Part shown: positions 39,215 through 49,483 of the stretch, piece after piece | How positions within the stretch are numbered: the stretch's first letter is position 1 | Layout of the letters: every line of letters starts with the position of its first letter | Source of the DNA: Gautieria morchelliformis | Lineage: Eukaryota > Basidiomycota > Agaricomycetes > Gomphales > Gomphaceae | Assembly (NCBI GenBank): GCA_015179125.1 | Contig: WHVA01000283.1 | Location: forward strand, 62,001-126,000 | DNA length: 64,000 nt | Direction: 5' to 3' | The notes under the pieces: model-generated | Told to the model about the DNA's origin: nothing | Database searches by the model: none | Seen by the model: only the letters and a program-made list of their open reading frames with translations | Translations under genes and position numbers: made by a program

Positions 39215-40576
39215 ATGTCAGTCACCCCTCCTTCGCCGTTTGCTGCACTCCTGCGACGCTCCAAGTTTGCGTCATACGATCCATATATTGGCCAAGTATA
39301 TACCACTCACGGTGGCCATGCGCATCGCGGCAACTGGGGTCTCAAGCGACCCCTACCCAATCGACGGCGCGTTGGATTCATTACCGTCCGAAGTGTAGAC
39401 TCTCCCGAGCAACAGACAGAGTGGAACAGCGCAGAATCCTCTGCACGGTGGATGAGACGCTGGGAGCAACTTGGCAAGAAACTTGACATCGAGGAAATGG
39501 GGAATTGGCGCATTCGTTCATTCACGTGGTCAATCGATAGCGAATTCGACAGGGCGGGCAAGGTCGGTATAGAGCCTGGCCGCGAAAGAGTGCGGGAGCA
39601 TAAAATACTAAACCCAAACACTCTCATACCGGATCCGGAGGCCATGTCGCCTAAACAGTTCCAAAAGTATATCGAACGTCTACGCAAAATCAGGCCAGAG
39701 TTCAAAGAGTATTTGGCAGGACGATATCTCCAACAGCAGAAACAACAGCCAAACACAAAGGATAAGGGTTCTCAGAAATTGAACTCGGAGGTGAAGCAGT
39801 CAGGTATTCTCAAACTGTCTGGCTCGGGAGAAATCGACATGTATGCGTCCGGACAGCACGCGGCCAGTATGCACGTCGACGATTTCTTAATGCGTCGGGC
39901 GGACAGGGAGTTTCGGTCCCCAGGTTCAAAACGAATCGAACGAAGACCCCATAATCTCGCTGGCCTCGAATACACTTTCATGTCTACTATGCAATCACAG
40001 TATCTGCACAAACCGGCTCCAGGTCGTGACGTCGCCCAGAGTCGTGCGGAACGATACGATCACGCAAGACGAGAGCAGAAAACTGACATCATCGCTGTTG
40101 GTGGCATGCTTGGCGAACTGAGAGACACTGGTGGGCAAACTATAATGCCGACCGATTTCGGTACCCTGGAGGAGCCGCGCAGAAATCGTGAGCAAGGGAG
40201 GGGCACTTTTGTAATCAAGACGGCAGACCTTTACCGTGTACCATCGACGGTCGGGCATGCGCCGCAAAAGGCATCTGACACCAAATTCTCTTCGATCCAG
40301 TTCAGCACGCCTGAACTAGTCAAAAGCAATAGTTCGAACCCTCATCCCTTAGGCTCGGTGGAGTACGTGGGCTGGACAGACACAAACCAAGCTATTGGTG
40401 GCGCCGCATTCATTCCAGGCCATTATGTCAAGGCCGTTAAGGATGCTAGAAAATACCGTGACCACACCCAGGCAAAAGTAAACGAGGGAACTGGAGGCGG
40501 GAACGAACTGCTGGGAACCTTAAGCGGCATTCTCCTTAAGAAGATAGGAGCGAGGGACGCATCATTAGAAAAATAA
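39215..40576 (+). CDS. MRP51: Probable mitochondrial small-subunit ribosomal protein MRP51 (bS1m)
   Basis: The gene has a single exon of about 453 codons from ATG 39215 (MSVTPPSPFAALLRRSKFAS) to TAA at 40576. The N-terminal block with PYIGQVYTTHGGHAHRGNWG and LKRPLP matches the conserved start of fungal Mrp51, a component of the mitochondrial 37S subunit that acts with 5' leaders of mitochondrial mRNAs. Later parts are basic and partly disordered, with a conserved-looking GSVEYVGWTDTNQAIGG near the C terminus. No transmembrane segment is seen. Upstream codons in the same frame lack a better ATG. The family call depends mainly on the N-terminal block, so I keep the symbol tentative. It is convergent with the next gene (42 bases between stops). 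Confidence 0.68.
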   Translation: MSVTPPSPFAALLRRSKFASYDPYIGQVYTTHGGHAHRGNWGLKRPLPNRRRVGFITVRSVDSPEQQTEWNSAESSARWMRRWEQLGKKLDIEEMGNWRIRSFTWSIDSEFDRAGKVGIEPGRERVREHKILNPNTLIPDPEAMSPKQFQKYIERLRKIRPEFKEYLAGRYLQQQKQQPNTKDKGSQKLNSEVKQSGILKLSGSGEIDMYASGQHAASMHVDDFLMRRADREFRSPGSKRIERRPHNLAGLEYTFMSTMQSQYLHKPAPGRDVAQSRAERYDHARREQKTDIIAVGGMLGELRDTGGQTIMPTDFGTLEEPRRNREQGRGTFVIKTADLYRVPSTVGHAPQKASDTKFSSIQFSTPELVKSNSSNPHPLGSVEYVGWTDTNQAIGGAAFIPGHYVKAVKDARKYRDHTQAKVNEGTGGGNELLGTLSGILLKKIGARDASLEK

Positions 40577-40618
40577 GAAAACCATGACTAATACAGTAGA
40601 TGTGACAACAGTGCAGTT

Positions 40619-43600
40619 TCAATCAGGATCTACCGGAAAGTTCCATGCTTTTCGTACAACATACCATACCTTCATGAGGCCCTTCGCGATCAACTCCTTA
40701 GTGTGGGTCGAAAGAGGCAGCTTCATGGATAGATACTGCACAGCTGGTAGCGGGATGAGCGCGCCAGCATGACCTGCCCTGGCTTCTGTGGCTCGGGGCC
40801 GCCTCTGGGGCATGGGAGTGGCCTCTGCGAGGTTGATGGTAGGTGTGACAGGAGTACTGGTAGTTTCTTTCTGTTCCGATATAACAGACGTGGCAGTCGA
40901 AGTCACTGTAGTGACTGTGGGCACAAACTGGTCTGGCGTCCACCATCGATTGTCGCTGAACGGATCACCGCCAGCACCCCAATAAATGTCTGAATACGGC
41001 ACGCCATTTGCCAATGCTTGAGCGGCGGCCTGCATAGTCTCCCGAACCAGCCTCACTTCTGTCCCCATGCTGACGACGAGATAGAGCAGGATTAAGATGG
41101 TAAGATGTGCAACGGTACTGTAAACAGCACTCGTGACCCGCCGTGGTGTCCATCGTCCGCGGGAGGAGTCATACTCCGAGCCAACAAGAGATAAAGACAA
41201 GGTTGGAATAAAACCAGCTGGCATTCGAAAGTGCACAAGCTTCGGAGCCTTCGTTTGAGTGACGTGATGGTGAGGGAGAGTCGAGTGCTTGACATAAGGG
41301 GTAAAGCCTATCGGGACAAGTCTCAGAGGTTATGCGATCTGCATGCAGGATCGATGACGCACTAGATGGACAATCGATTTCCACTTGATACTGAGCCACG
41401 GGCAACTCAAAACATGGCAGCAAAACATCTACATCGATATCTGCCTTCGCTTTGCCTTTGTTCTTAGCCGCAATGCCCTGCGGCGCACCATCCTCTTCGC
41501 CTACGAGATAAACCACCTCAACTGTCCCCGTATCGGCCTCGACGTCCTCCAGGTGTACGACAACGATAAATTGGATCTCACCAGTGACCTGGCTCTCCAC
41601 TGGTACGTCTGATCCTGAGGGGTCGGGCGTTGCCCCTAGAGGACGCAACTCGACGGAGACTTGCTTCCCCGCGTAGCTTGCATATAGCATGTCGACCACG
41701 GATGTCTGTGGCACTGCAGATGACTGCTGAGGCAGCGCCAGTCCGAACTCGATGGTATCTGCGTCGAGCGAATACACGGGGATACTCATTCTTACGCAAT
41801 GCGTGTGTTGTCCCGAGTTAACCAGCGGGGTAACCGTCGTCGACACACATGGGAGCTGCGACGATGGGGAGCGTGCGGGCTTCGGTGTGACTGCGTTGGG
41901 TACGGTCTCGACATGAGGTAAATCTGTGGGGTGACTACGTGACAAAATCTCCGGCTTAACAGGCGTCCTTGACGTTGATGGTGAGGAACTAGGCCCTGCC
42001 GGGGATTCCCAAGGTCGCAGAACAAGACCCACGCCATCTTCACATCGCACCTCCTCTCCCACCCGAAGGGTACGCCTTGGAGTGCTTGCGACTTGCGATC
42101 CGACCTGCACGATACTGTCTGTTGTATGCGAAGAAACGACGTTGTCAACCTTCTCTCTGTCCGAGCCTAGAACATGGAACGTCGGCAAAGTTACAAAGTC
42201 TTCATCTTCAGTATCTATGAGGACAAGTCCTCGGAGGCTAAAGTGGAGTTCATTCTTGCCAGGGGGGAGCAGCTTCAGCAAATTCACTTTAATCGTCACA
42301 GGCTTGCCCGGGGAAATGTCGGGGCTGGATATGCTTGTTTCCTGGTCGGCTGCAGGTGCAGGATTGCTGGAAGAAGGCCCCACGGCAGGAGGCGTGGCAT
42401 TGGGAGAGTTCTCAAATGAATAGTCGGGTGTGGTTTCGTTCGGTAATGGTGCCCGGAGAAGAGACGCCGTTCCGCGCGAGGGAGTGACTGTAGATCTGTT
42501 GGCTAACGTCGAGAGAAAGGCACTCGAGCCTGAGTCGAAAGATACCTTTCGAGACAAATATCCCGGGGGAGAAGCGTCAGAATACAGCCCACTAAAGGCA
42601 TCTTTACCAGACACGGTCCAGCCACCCCCTTTATCGTCTATCCACGAGACCCGGCGTCCTTTGACATCGAGCGCGACATCCAAACACAACACGGTGGCGA
42701 CACCTGGATGCCATAAGCCAGTGCATACCCCGTTATAGGTAAGGTTGAGCGTTACACTGTGTCGATCTCTGCCCACGACTTCGCTTTTCATCTTTCCGAC
42801 CGTCCGCTCCACATTGACCATGGGCATGCCATCTTCTGTCTTGGGGGTAGAAGACCTCTTTCCGAGTGGCGGTGCCCAGCGCACGTGCAGGACATCAGTA
42901 CTCTGATACGCCCCTTGAATGAGTTCCGTGCCAGGTGTGGAGGCGACACTGGGGGTATCTGAGTGCTCGTCGTCGGCGGACTGACGATATGGCGTTTTGC
43001 GTGTGGATTTACGCGTCACCGGAGGGTATATAAGGAAATCCCAGCCGGGTGCGTCGTCCTCGGAGGAGGTGGAAGTAAATGAGCCACGTGGGATATTCGT
43101 AGGGGAAGAACCAACGGATGGCGTGGATATACGTAGCTTCAAATGGTTATCAAGACAGCGCGGGACGGGTATTGATACCTGTTGTTCACTATCAGCAATG
43201 AAATCACGTCAAGTAACGAAGGAAAACGGACCAGGAAAGGCCCTTTCGGTGGTGTGAGTGCGTATGGTATAAATAGATCCATTCCCGCCATCATGTGAAG
43301 ATAATTATTATGGAATAATGAGGAGGGCCGTCTTGTACCCCGTGACAGCCAAGGTGATTGCACCTCCTTGGCAAATCCGTCGTCTCCATCGCTCTCCGCC
43401 CCTACAGAAGGTCCCTGAGAATTTGGAGGAAACTCCTTGGGGAGGACTAAGGTGACGTTGTAGCCACTGACGAGGATGTAGCCCGTGTAGCGCTCGTCAC
43501 TATGGGGCGGAACGGAAGTCGACGAGTGGCCGCGGCGCGAGGCTGTTGATACAGCGGGTTCTAGTGGGGGAGACAGGTGTGGAAACAATGTATGGTATGA

Positions 43601-43695
43601 CCGCGACGACTTGGGTCCGAGTTGTAGAGCTACTGCGGTCTTCTGGAGAAGGGGCTGTTCCGACGAGGAGAAATGGTACGGGACAGAACGTTCAT
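40619..43695 (-). CDS. Large Ser/Pro-rich single-pass membrane protein, function unknown
   Basis: I do not recognise a named family. A proposed first exon starts at ATG 43695 (MNVLS) and joins by a weak splice to QPAVSTASRRGHSSTSVPPH; the 5' end is tentative. The next part, DERYTGYILVSGYNVTLVLPKEFP, looks structured. A clean intron near 43,190-43,250 joins PFL to VSIPVPRCLDNHLKLRI. A single exon of about 600 codons follows (43,140-41,330). It alternates beta-rich, immunoglobulin-like stretches (SVTLNLTYNGVCTGLWHPG, TIKVNLLKLLPPGKNELHFSL) with disordered Ser/Pro segments. After an intron near 41,250-41,310 comes a membrane helix (VYSTVAHLTILILLYLVVSM, near 41,080) and a short basic tail ending NFPVDPD. 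The layout suggests a large N-terminal region held at a membrane by a C-terminal helix. Confidence 0.65.
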
Positions 43696-43766
43696 CAAGA
43701 GGATGAACTTTTGAGTGTGCTATGCGGATGTTGCGCTCTAGAGAGGTTTGCTGGTCAACCCCAGGT

Positions 43767-44042
43767 CTACGAATGAATACCCCCTATAATCACCTGGAAA
43801 GAGGGGTATTGATGCACCAGGCTGGGTATTGTCTACAGCAACAGAGAGCTTTGGAGACAATGAGAATCTTTTGGAAATGAAGACTTGAGTACGCCTACTT
43901 TGATATACATTCGGAGAGACGCGCCATCATGTTTCGAACGACCCTCGACGACGACCTTCTTGATCTGAACTGGAGATGAGGCTAGTACAGAGGAGACGGT
44001 AGAACGTGGAGGAGAAAGGGCCCTGGATGAAGGCGTTAGCAT
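43767..44042 (-). CDS. Very small putative protein, possibly mitochondrial
   Basis: Two exons would encode about 57 residues. Exon 1 starts MLTPSSRALSPPRSTVSSVL at 44042, continues SSPVQIKKVVVEGRSKHDGAS and ends LRMYIK. An intron with donor GTAGGC and acceptor TTTCCAG leads to VIIGGIHS and TAG at 43767. The N terminus is rich in Ser, Arg and hydrophobic residues with no acids, like a mitochondrial presequence. The KHDGASLRMYIK block looks conserved but I cannot place it. The frame stays open upstream of 44042 to about 44,120, so the start could be earlier if an upstream exon exists. The gene lies 71 bases upstream of the next minus-strand start. Confidence 0.4.
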
Positions 44043-44748
44043 CTCCCTGAGCGTGGCACCCGCCAGTGCGAAGGGTCGTAGGTGTGGACGCGACTGGACG
44101 ATCGAACGCGTCGACAAGAGCCAAACATCACTAAATAGGAACCTCGACCGTCGACTAGGGCAAGTCTACTGGCTACACATGGTTATAAATGCTTATTGCT
44201 CGCGCTCGAGTGTTCCACCTCCATTAGCTGAGCGGATCAGACACGAGTGTCGAATGTAGTGGTGGCCTGAAGGACCGACCATGTGCAAGCATATTTCAAT
44301 GATGGACATTGTTTATATTGAGATAAGTACGTTGTGTATACTTTAACCTGCGGACCACTTCTATATTGTGATGGCTTACATGCTCTGATAAGTAAAGCAC
44401 GCAAAACCACCCTAGGCTTGAGACCAACAGCCGATGAAGACAGGCCATATTAGAGCATCCTGTCCTTGTTTGTCTTTCTCGCCTCTCGTGTATGAGCGAT
44501 CTTGGCTGTGTGCCGGAAGCGCCACCAACCGCTGCTTGTTGCGGCAGATTGAGCCTGAAGTAGGAACCATCGTCTTCTAATAGATGCAAATGTTGTCTTC
44601 CTGCAAATAATCATTGACACCGCCTCAAGGCAAGCTCGGTAGCCGCCGCGCGGAACTCACGGCCGTCAAAGCGCCAAGTCCGAACAAAAACAAAGCTCTT
44701 CCAACCTCTTTCCTTTCCACGTCTGGGGCTACTTGCCCAACGTCGGCC
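44043..44748. other. Divergent intergenic region, no gene seen
   Basis: About 700 bases between the small minus-strand gene and the Ser/Thr-rich membrane protein. A minus-strand open frame at 44296-44589 has no recognisable feature. Confidence 0.4.
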
Positions 44749-46378
44749 ATGTCGTCGTGTGTTGCTGTTCCTACGGAGACCCAGTTTCAGGTGGTCACCA
44801 CCACCTCCGAGTCTCTTTCTACATCCTTCTCCACCGTAGTCACGACTCTCCCACCTACCGTAGAAACAAGCATCTTGCCTTGTTCAGGCTCTAGCTCTAA
44901 TTCTGCATGTTCTGCCTCGACCCTCCTTGTTACCCATGCCGGTGCGTAACAGCGTGGCACTAGCTCCCGAAAACTAATATGCTCTCCAGCTGCAACATCG
45001 ACAAATACTGTCGCAGTCACCATGACAGTTCCAGTGACGCTCACGACAGCGAATCCTATTCGTACCCTGTTCTCGACTTCGTGCAGCTCGAATTCCACGC
45101 CCACTAGTATTAACAGTGCGCCCACTGTCCAACCGTCGCAGTCGACGCCGACTTCTTCTTCTGCGCCGCCTCCTGCCGCTTCTTCTACCCTTTCACCGTC
45201 ATCCGCATCCGTTTCATCACTATCGTCCCCCGCCCTCTCCTCGTCCGCCTTCACAACATTGTCTGATGGCAGCGTTGTAACCGCCCAGATTGCTGTCACG
45301 ACCACTTCACCCGGGTCGTCGACGTCTGTTGTCTCGTCATCTTCCCCATCGTCGAATCCGAGCGGCACCGGGGGCGGAAGCTCATCCTCCTCCAAGACCG
45401 GCCCCATAGTTGGTGGCGTAGTCGGCGGTGTTGTTGCGCTCCTGGGCATAATTGGGTGTATCTGGTTTTTCTGGTAAGCGTTGCCATTATAACCCGTGGA
45501 CGTGGGCTGACGGAGGAAATAATTCCCCAAGGCGTCGTCGGTCAAAGCGCTGGGATGACCTTGTTGAAAAGGAGGAATATGAAGAACAGCGTCGGCCGCG
45601 TATGACGCTCACCGGTGAAGATGCGCAGCCTCGGCCGTACCACGTAGGTCTGCGCAGTCGTTTATTTGCCCGGTCGCTCATGCTGTTTGTAAAGTACGGC
45701 CTCGTTGGCCATTCCGGGACGCCAAGTCCTCCTGGGAGCCCTCCATTGGGAGCGGCGGAGCTGGGACATTCACCCTCCAATTCGCTTTCGAGACTCAATG
45801 CCTCGCACACGCGCTCCCGCTCCACGTCGGGGGATGCGTTCTCCTCCATCTCGCGCTCGATGTCCGATTTGAATTCATCCCAGGTCGGCTCAATACGCCC
45901 CTGGACTGCTTCGAGTGCCGCGGCCTCAACGCCTCTTCTCGAACGGACCGTCAACCACGCAAGGTCGCCGAGCATACCGCCCGCGGACCTGATAGGTGTG
46001 GGGCCCGGGGCGCTCACCCCCAGACCCCAGTCCGCGGGCGGGTCGGGGCAGGGCGGGTCGGGGACGACATTCGGCGCGTCGACGGCGGCGGTGCCTCCGC
46101 TGCCCATCTCTTCCGCAGACGAGAAGCGCAGATTGCGCGCGGCGCTGCCGCAGGGTGCCGCTCCGCCGACGCCGCAAGCGCGCGCCATCGAAAGCGCCTC
46201 GCCTCCTGTGCCGTCCCCACGTGGCGAGACTCGGGAACCGCCCATGAGGCGTGATCCGAAAAGGCCGCCAAGGAACGCCAGTACCGTGACGGTGCATGTG
46301 GACGGGGGGCCAGCCGCTGAGCCCGACCCGCGGTCCCCGCCCGGGAGCAGCGAGCCGCCCGCATATTCGCCCACCTGA
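44749..46378 (+). CDS. Ser/Thr-rich single-pass membrane protein (cell-wall sensor-like)
   Basis: Exon 1 begins MSSCVAVPTETQFQVVTTTS (ATG 44749) with many Thr/Ser residues. Exon 2 continues the Ser/Thr/Pro-rich, probably O-glycosylated, outer domain and ends with a glycine hinge and one membrane helix IVGGVVGGVVALLGIIGCIW (near 45,410-45,475). The third exon starts in frame RRRRSKRWDDLVEKEEYEEQ, a positive-inside stop-transfer stretch, and continues as a disordered cytoplasmic tail of about 280 residues ending SEPPAYSPT. Introns are 44,943-44,991 and 45,477-45,538. The architecture resembles fungal mucin-like or Mid2/Wsc-type surface proteins, which are common in basidiomycetes, but there is no WSC domain and no clear classical signal peptide at the predicted start. 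The tail region is much more GC rich than the genome around it. Confidence 0.7.
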
Positions 46379-46863
46379 AAACGTATCTATTATATATTGT
46401 CTGTCGTGCGCGAAAATGGACCTTTGCGCGTATATCGTCTTTTAGTTTTGCTCCTAATAGCCGCACAGCGTTGCTTGTAACACGGACACGCTCTTTACTG
46501 CATCTACCCCTACTCCCCCACCTGCATGCCACATTGACCCAGAACATGATTTTTCCTGACACGCACACGTACACGCGCGCGCGTGTCGCTCTTAGTACTA
46601 GTACAACAGACGCTGCATACGTGTATGGACGCTGTTGACTCACATCGTATACGACATTGACCTCACGCGAGATCAGAGCCCTAGTGTGCGAACAACACCA
46701 ACGCCCGAGTGTTCATTGCAAGGATACCGGTCTAGCGTTCGAGTCATACATACATACGCCTGTATATAACAATGCCAATGCGACGATCGACCTCCTAGAT
46801 CATCGATACGCCCCCGCCGGCGCGTGCCTGCGCAGCGTACACACCCCAAGTCGAGGCGGCCGA
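46379..46863. other. Convergent intergenic region, no gene seen
   Basis: About 485 bases between two convergent stop codons. Open frames on both strands here continue the GC-rich shadows of the neighbouring exons and have no start or domain of their own. Confidence 0.5.
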
Positions 46864-49190
46864 TCACGGGATGTATATCCTCGAGTACCCCTCCACGCTA
46901 GGGTTGCACGCACGTCAGATATGGGGGAGGGGGGGAGGGAGGCATGGGGCACGGCGTACGTACCTGCGGCGACAGCATGGACATGTGTGCTTCGCGGCCG
47001 GGAAGCGCGACGCGAGGTTCGCGCGGCAGTCGTCGCACAGCGCGAGACACCTGCAACGGCCCCGTCAGCCCGTCAGCCCATCAGCCCATCAGCCACCCGC
47101 GGCACGCACCTGCACGGCCAGCATATGACCGCCCGCGCCTCCACCGTGCACACCACGCAGTTGCGGCGCGCGTCCTCCGCCTCCGCCTCCGTCTCATCGG
47201 GCGCGCGCCCCGCCGCCGCCCCGCGCCGCTCCGCGACGAACGCGCCCCAGGCCTCGTCCTCGGGGCGCGGGTGCGCGAGGAGGCGGCTGTACTGGCGCCG
47301 CGTGAGGGGGCCCGCGCCTGCGCTTGCGACATGCGCGAGGAGGACTGGCGCGAGCGGGGGGGACAGTGCGCGGCGGGGCGGGGAGGCGGATATATCCGCA
47401 TACAGCCCGACCGCCTCGCGGCCGCCCTCGTCGGAGTCTGCGTCGGAGGGCGACATCGAGGGGGAGCGCGAGCGCGCGCGGGAGCCGCCATCGCTGAAGT
47501 CGTCCTCGTCGTCGCTCACGGCCTCCCCCCGCAGAAAGCGTTGATACACGTCCTCTTCGGGATCCGAGCCCGGGGGCTCAGCGTGCTGTCGCGGCTCCGC
47601 GCCTTGCGCGACAGGGCCGTCGGGGCCCGTCGTGGCTCTGCGGAGCCGCTTCCACAGTGCGCGGCGCAGCATGCGCCACGAGCCTTTTAGCAGGGCCCAC
47701 ACGCCGCCGAGGAAGCGGGCCCACGCGCGCAGCCACACCATGTCTATCCAGCTGTCGCCCTCGCTCGCCGTGAGGGCCTTGACGCGCTTGATCTCGTGCG
47801 CAAATCCGCGGCCCCCGCCGCCGCCTCCGCGGATGGCGACGAGCGCGGCGCGCCCCAGCTCGACCTCTGCGCCGGCGTCGGAGGTGGCACCCGCGCCGAC
47901 GCCGACGACCTCGTTGCCCAGCCCCGCTGCGCTCGTGGCGTCGAGGCTGGCGGTGCCGACCCTGAGGAGGGCGACGGCAAAGTCTTCGTCCCACTGGGGT
48001 GCGAGGGTGCGGGGGTGGCCGAGGAGCGGGCGGGTGATGCGCCCCTCGAGCAGGAGCTGAGTGAGGGCGTGGAGGGAGACGGTGAGAATGATGATGGCGA
48101 GGAGGACGGATTCGAGGAGGGACGGGAGGTAGTTGATGAGGGGGTAGGGCGTGGGGGAGAAGAAGAGGACGTAGTGGAAGTGGACGAGGGTGAGTGTGCC
48201 GCAGATGGCGGTGGGGATGAGTCGTTGGGTGACCCATCTCCGGCGGATGCCCAGAGTGTGAACGAGGGTGAGCTGGGACGGGCCTGGGTGAGTATGGGGG
48301 TGTAGGGCGGCGGGGGAGACGAACCTGCAGCAGCGGGACAATGATGGTGACAAGAACATGGGTGTCGGGACGGGTGGGGGCGTCACTGGGGGACTTGACA
48401 CGATGTGTTATCGGAGAAGAATAAATATGGAGGAGGAATGCATAACCAAACTGGGGAAGGGGTCAGCGGTGCACAGGTCGGGTAAGGAGGAGCTTGCCAG
48501 ATTGAACGGGGAGGACGGGGAGTTGCCCCTGGAGGAGAGTAAGGCGGGGAATGGGGTGGAGGGAAACGGGTGCTCACCGGCCCTCGAGGCCCCTCATGAG
48601 TGCTTCGATGGCGAGAGCGACGCACACGGCGGTGAAGGTGCTCCAGCAGACGTGCTTCATCTCCGGGCGTGCGCCCCATGCGGCGACGGGGGCGAGCGAG
48701 GACGCGGCGGGGAAGAGGTCGGCGGCCTGGAGGAGGATGACGGCGAAGCGGGCGAGGGCGCGCCAGAGGAGGCAGAGGGACGGGAGGCGGAGGAGGACGC
48801 GGGATCGGGTCGCGCTGAGGTTGAGGGGGATGAGGAGGGCGAGGAGGAGACGGAGTGTGGACTGGTGGGAGCGCGAGTGGCGCGAGAGACGGCGGAGGAG
48901 GGAGTGTCTCGGGGGGACGACAATGTGCTGTATCCGGTTGAGGAGGAGGGCCTGGGGTATGTGTGAGTGGGGCGCGGTGGGTGGCGCAAGTGGAACTGGG
49001 TGCTCACCATGGCGAGCAGCGTCAGGGCATACCCGCTCGTGAGGAAGGCCCACGGGCCAGGAAGGCTCACGAGAAAGGAGCGCGCGCGCGGCGGCGTGTC
49101 CACCTCGTCGCGGCGCAGATGGCTGAGGAATTTGGTGGGCAGCAGCCACATTGACGACCCGTTGCTCGTCGTCGACAACAGCGAGCTCAT
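46864..49190 (-). CDS. Multi-pass membrane RING ubiquitin ligase, Asi1/Asi3-like
   Basis: The first exon starts MSSLLSTTSNGSSMWLLPTK (49190) and ends in a membrane helix AFLTSGYALTLLAM. Further hydrophobic exons follow (LNRIQHIVVPP..., LLRLPSLCLLWRALARFAVI, FTAVCVALAIEALMRGL, and YLPSLLESVLLAIIILTVSL near 48,110), so five or more helices are likely. A long cytosolic or nucleoplasmic part with acidic Ser-rich stretches leads to the C-terminal RING: CVVCTVEARAVICWPCRC near 47,120, then LALCDDCRANLASRF and HTCPCCRR near 46,985-47,050. A last short exon gives SVEGYSRIYIP with TGA at 46864. This C-terminal C3HC4 type with ICWPCRCLALCDDCR is characteristic of the fungal Asi-type inner-nuclear-membrane ligases. 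An ER role is also possible. The region is very GC rich. Confidence 0.85.
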
Positions 49191-49483
49191 TGACGCCCAA
49201 GTTGGGCGTCAAGCCAGGATCAAGTTGCCAAAACCAAAAGTGGTGCACGAGATACACTCTGGGGAACAGAGCGTCATCCAGTATATACGTGTACTTACAT
49301 TATCCTGTGTCCTCCGTGTATCGCTTGTCTGACAATTGCCAAAAACAAAAGCTGCACGCACGAGATTCGAACGCGGGATGTCGACGTGGAAGCGCATGGT
49401 CATTTCTACGTCCGGCGTATTCACCGACTCATCCACAGAACTCACAACAACTTTCCGTCAAACAGCGTATACATGTATTCGGC

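Noticed and set aside
45480-48970. Long open frames on the strand opposite the membrane gene and the RING gene
   Set aside because: They have no domain and arise from the high GC content; the spliced sense genes explain the region.
49331-49430. A tRNA-like B box (GTTCGAATCTC) on the minus strand
   Set aside because: The flanking bases do not form a T arm or acceptor stem and no A box lies at the right distance.
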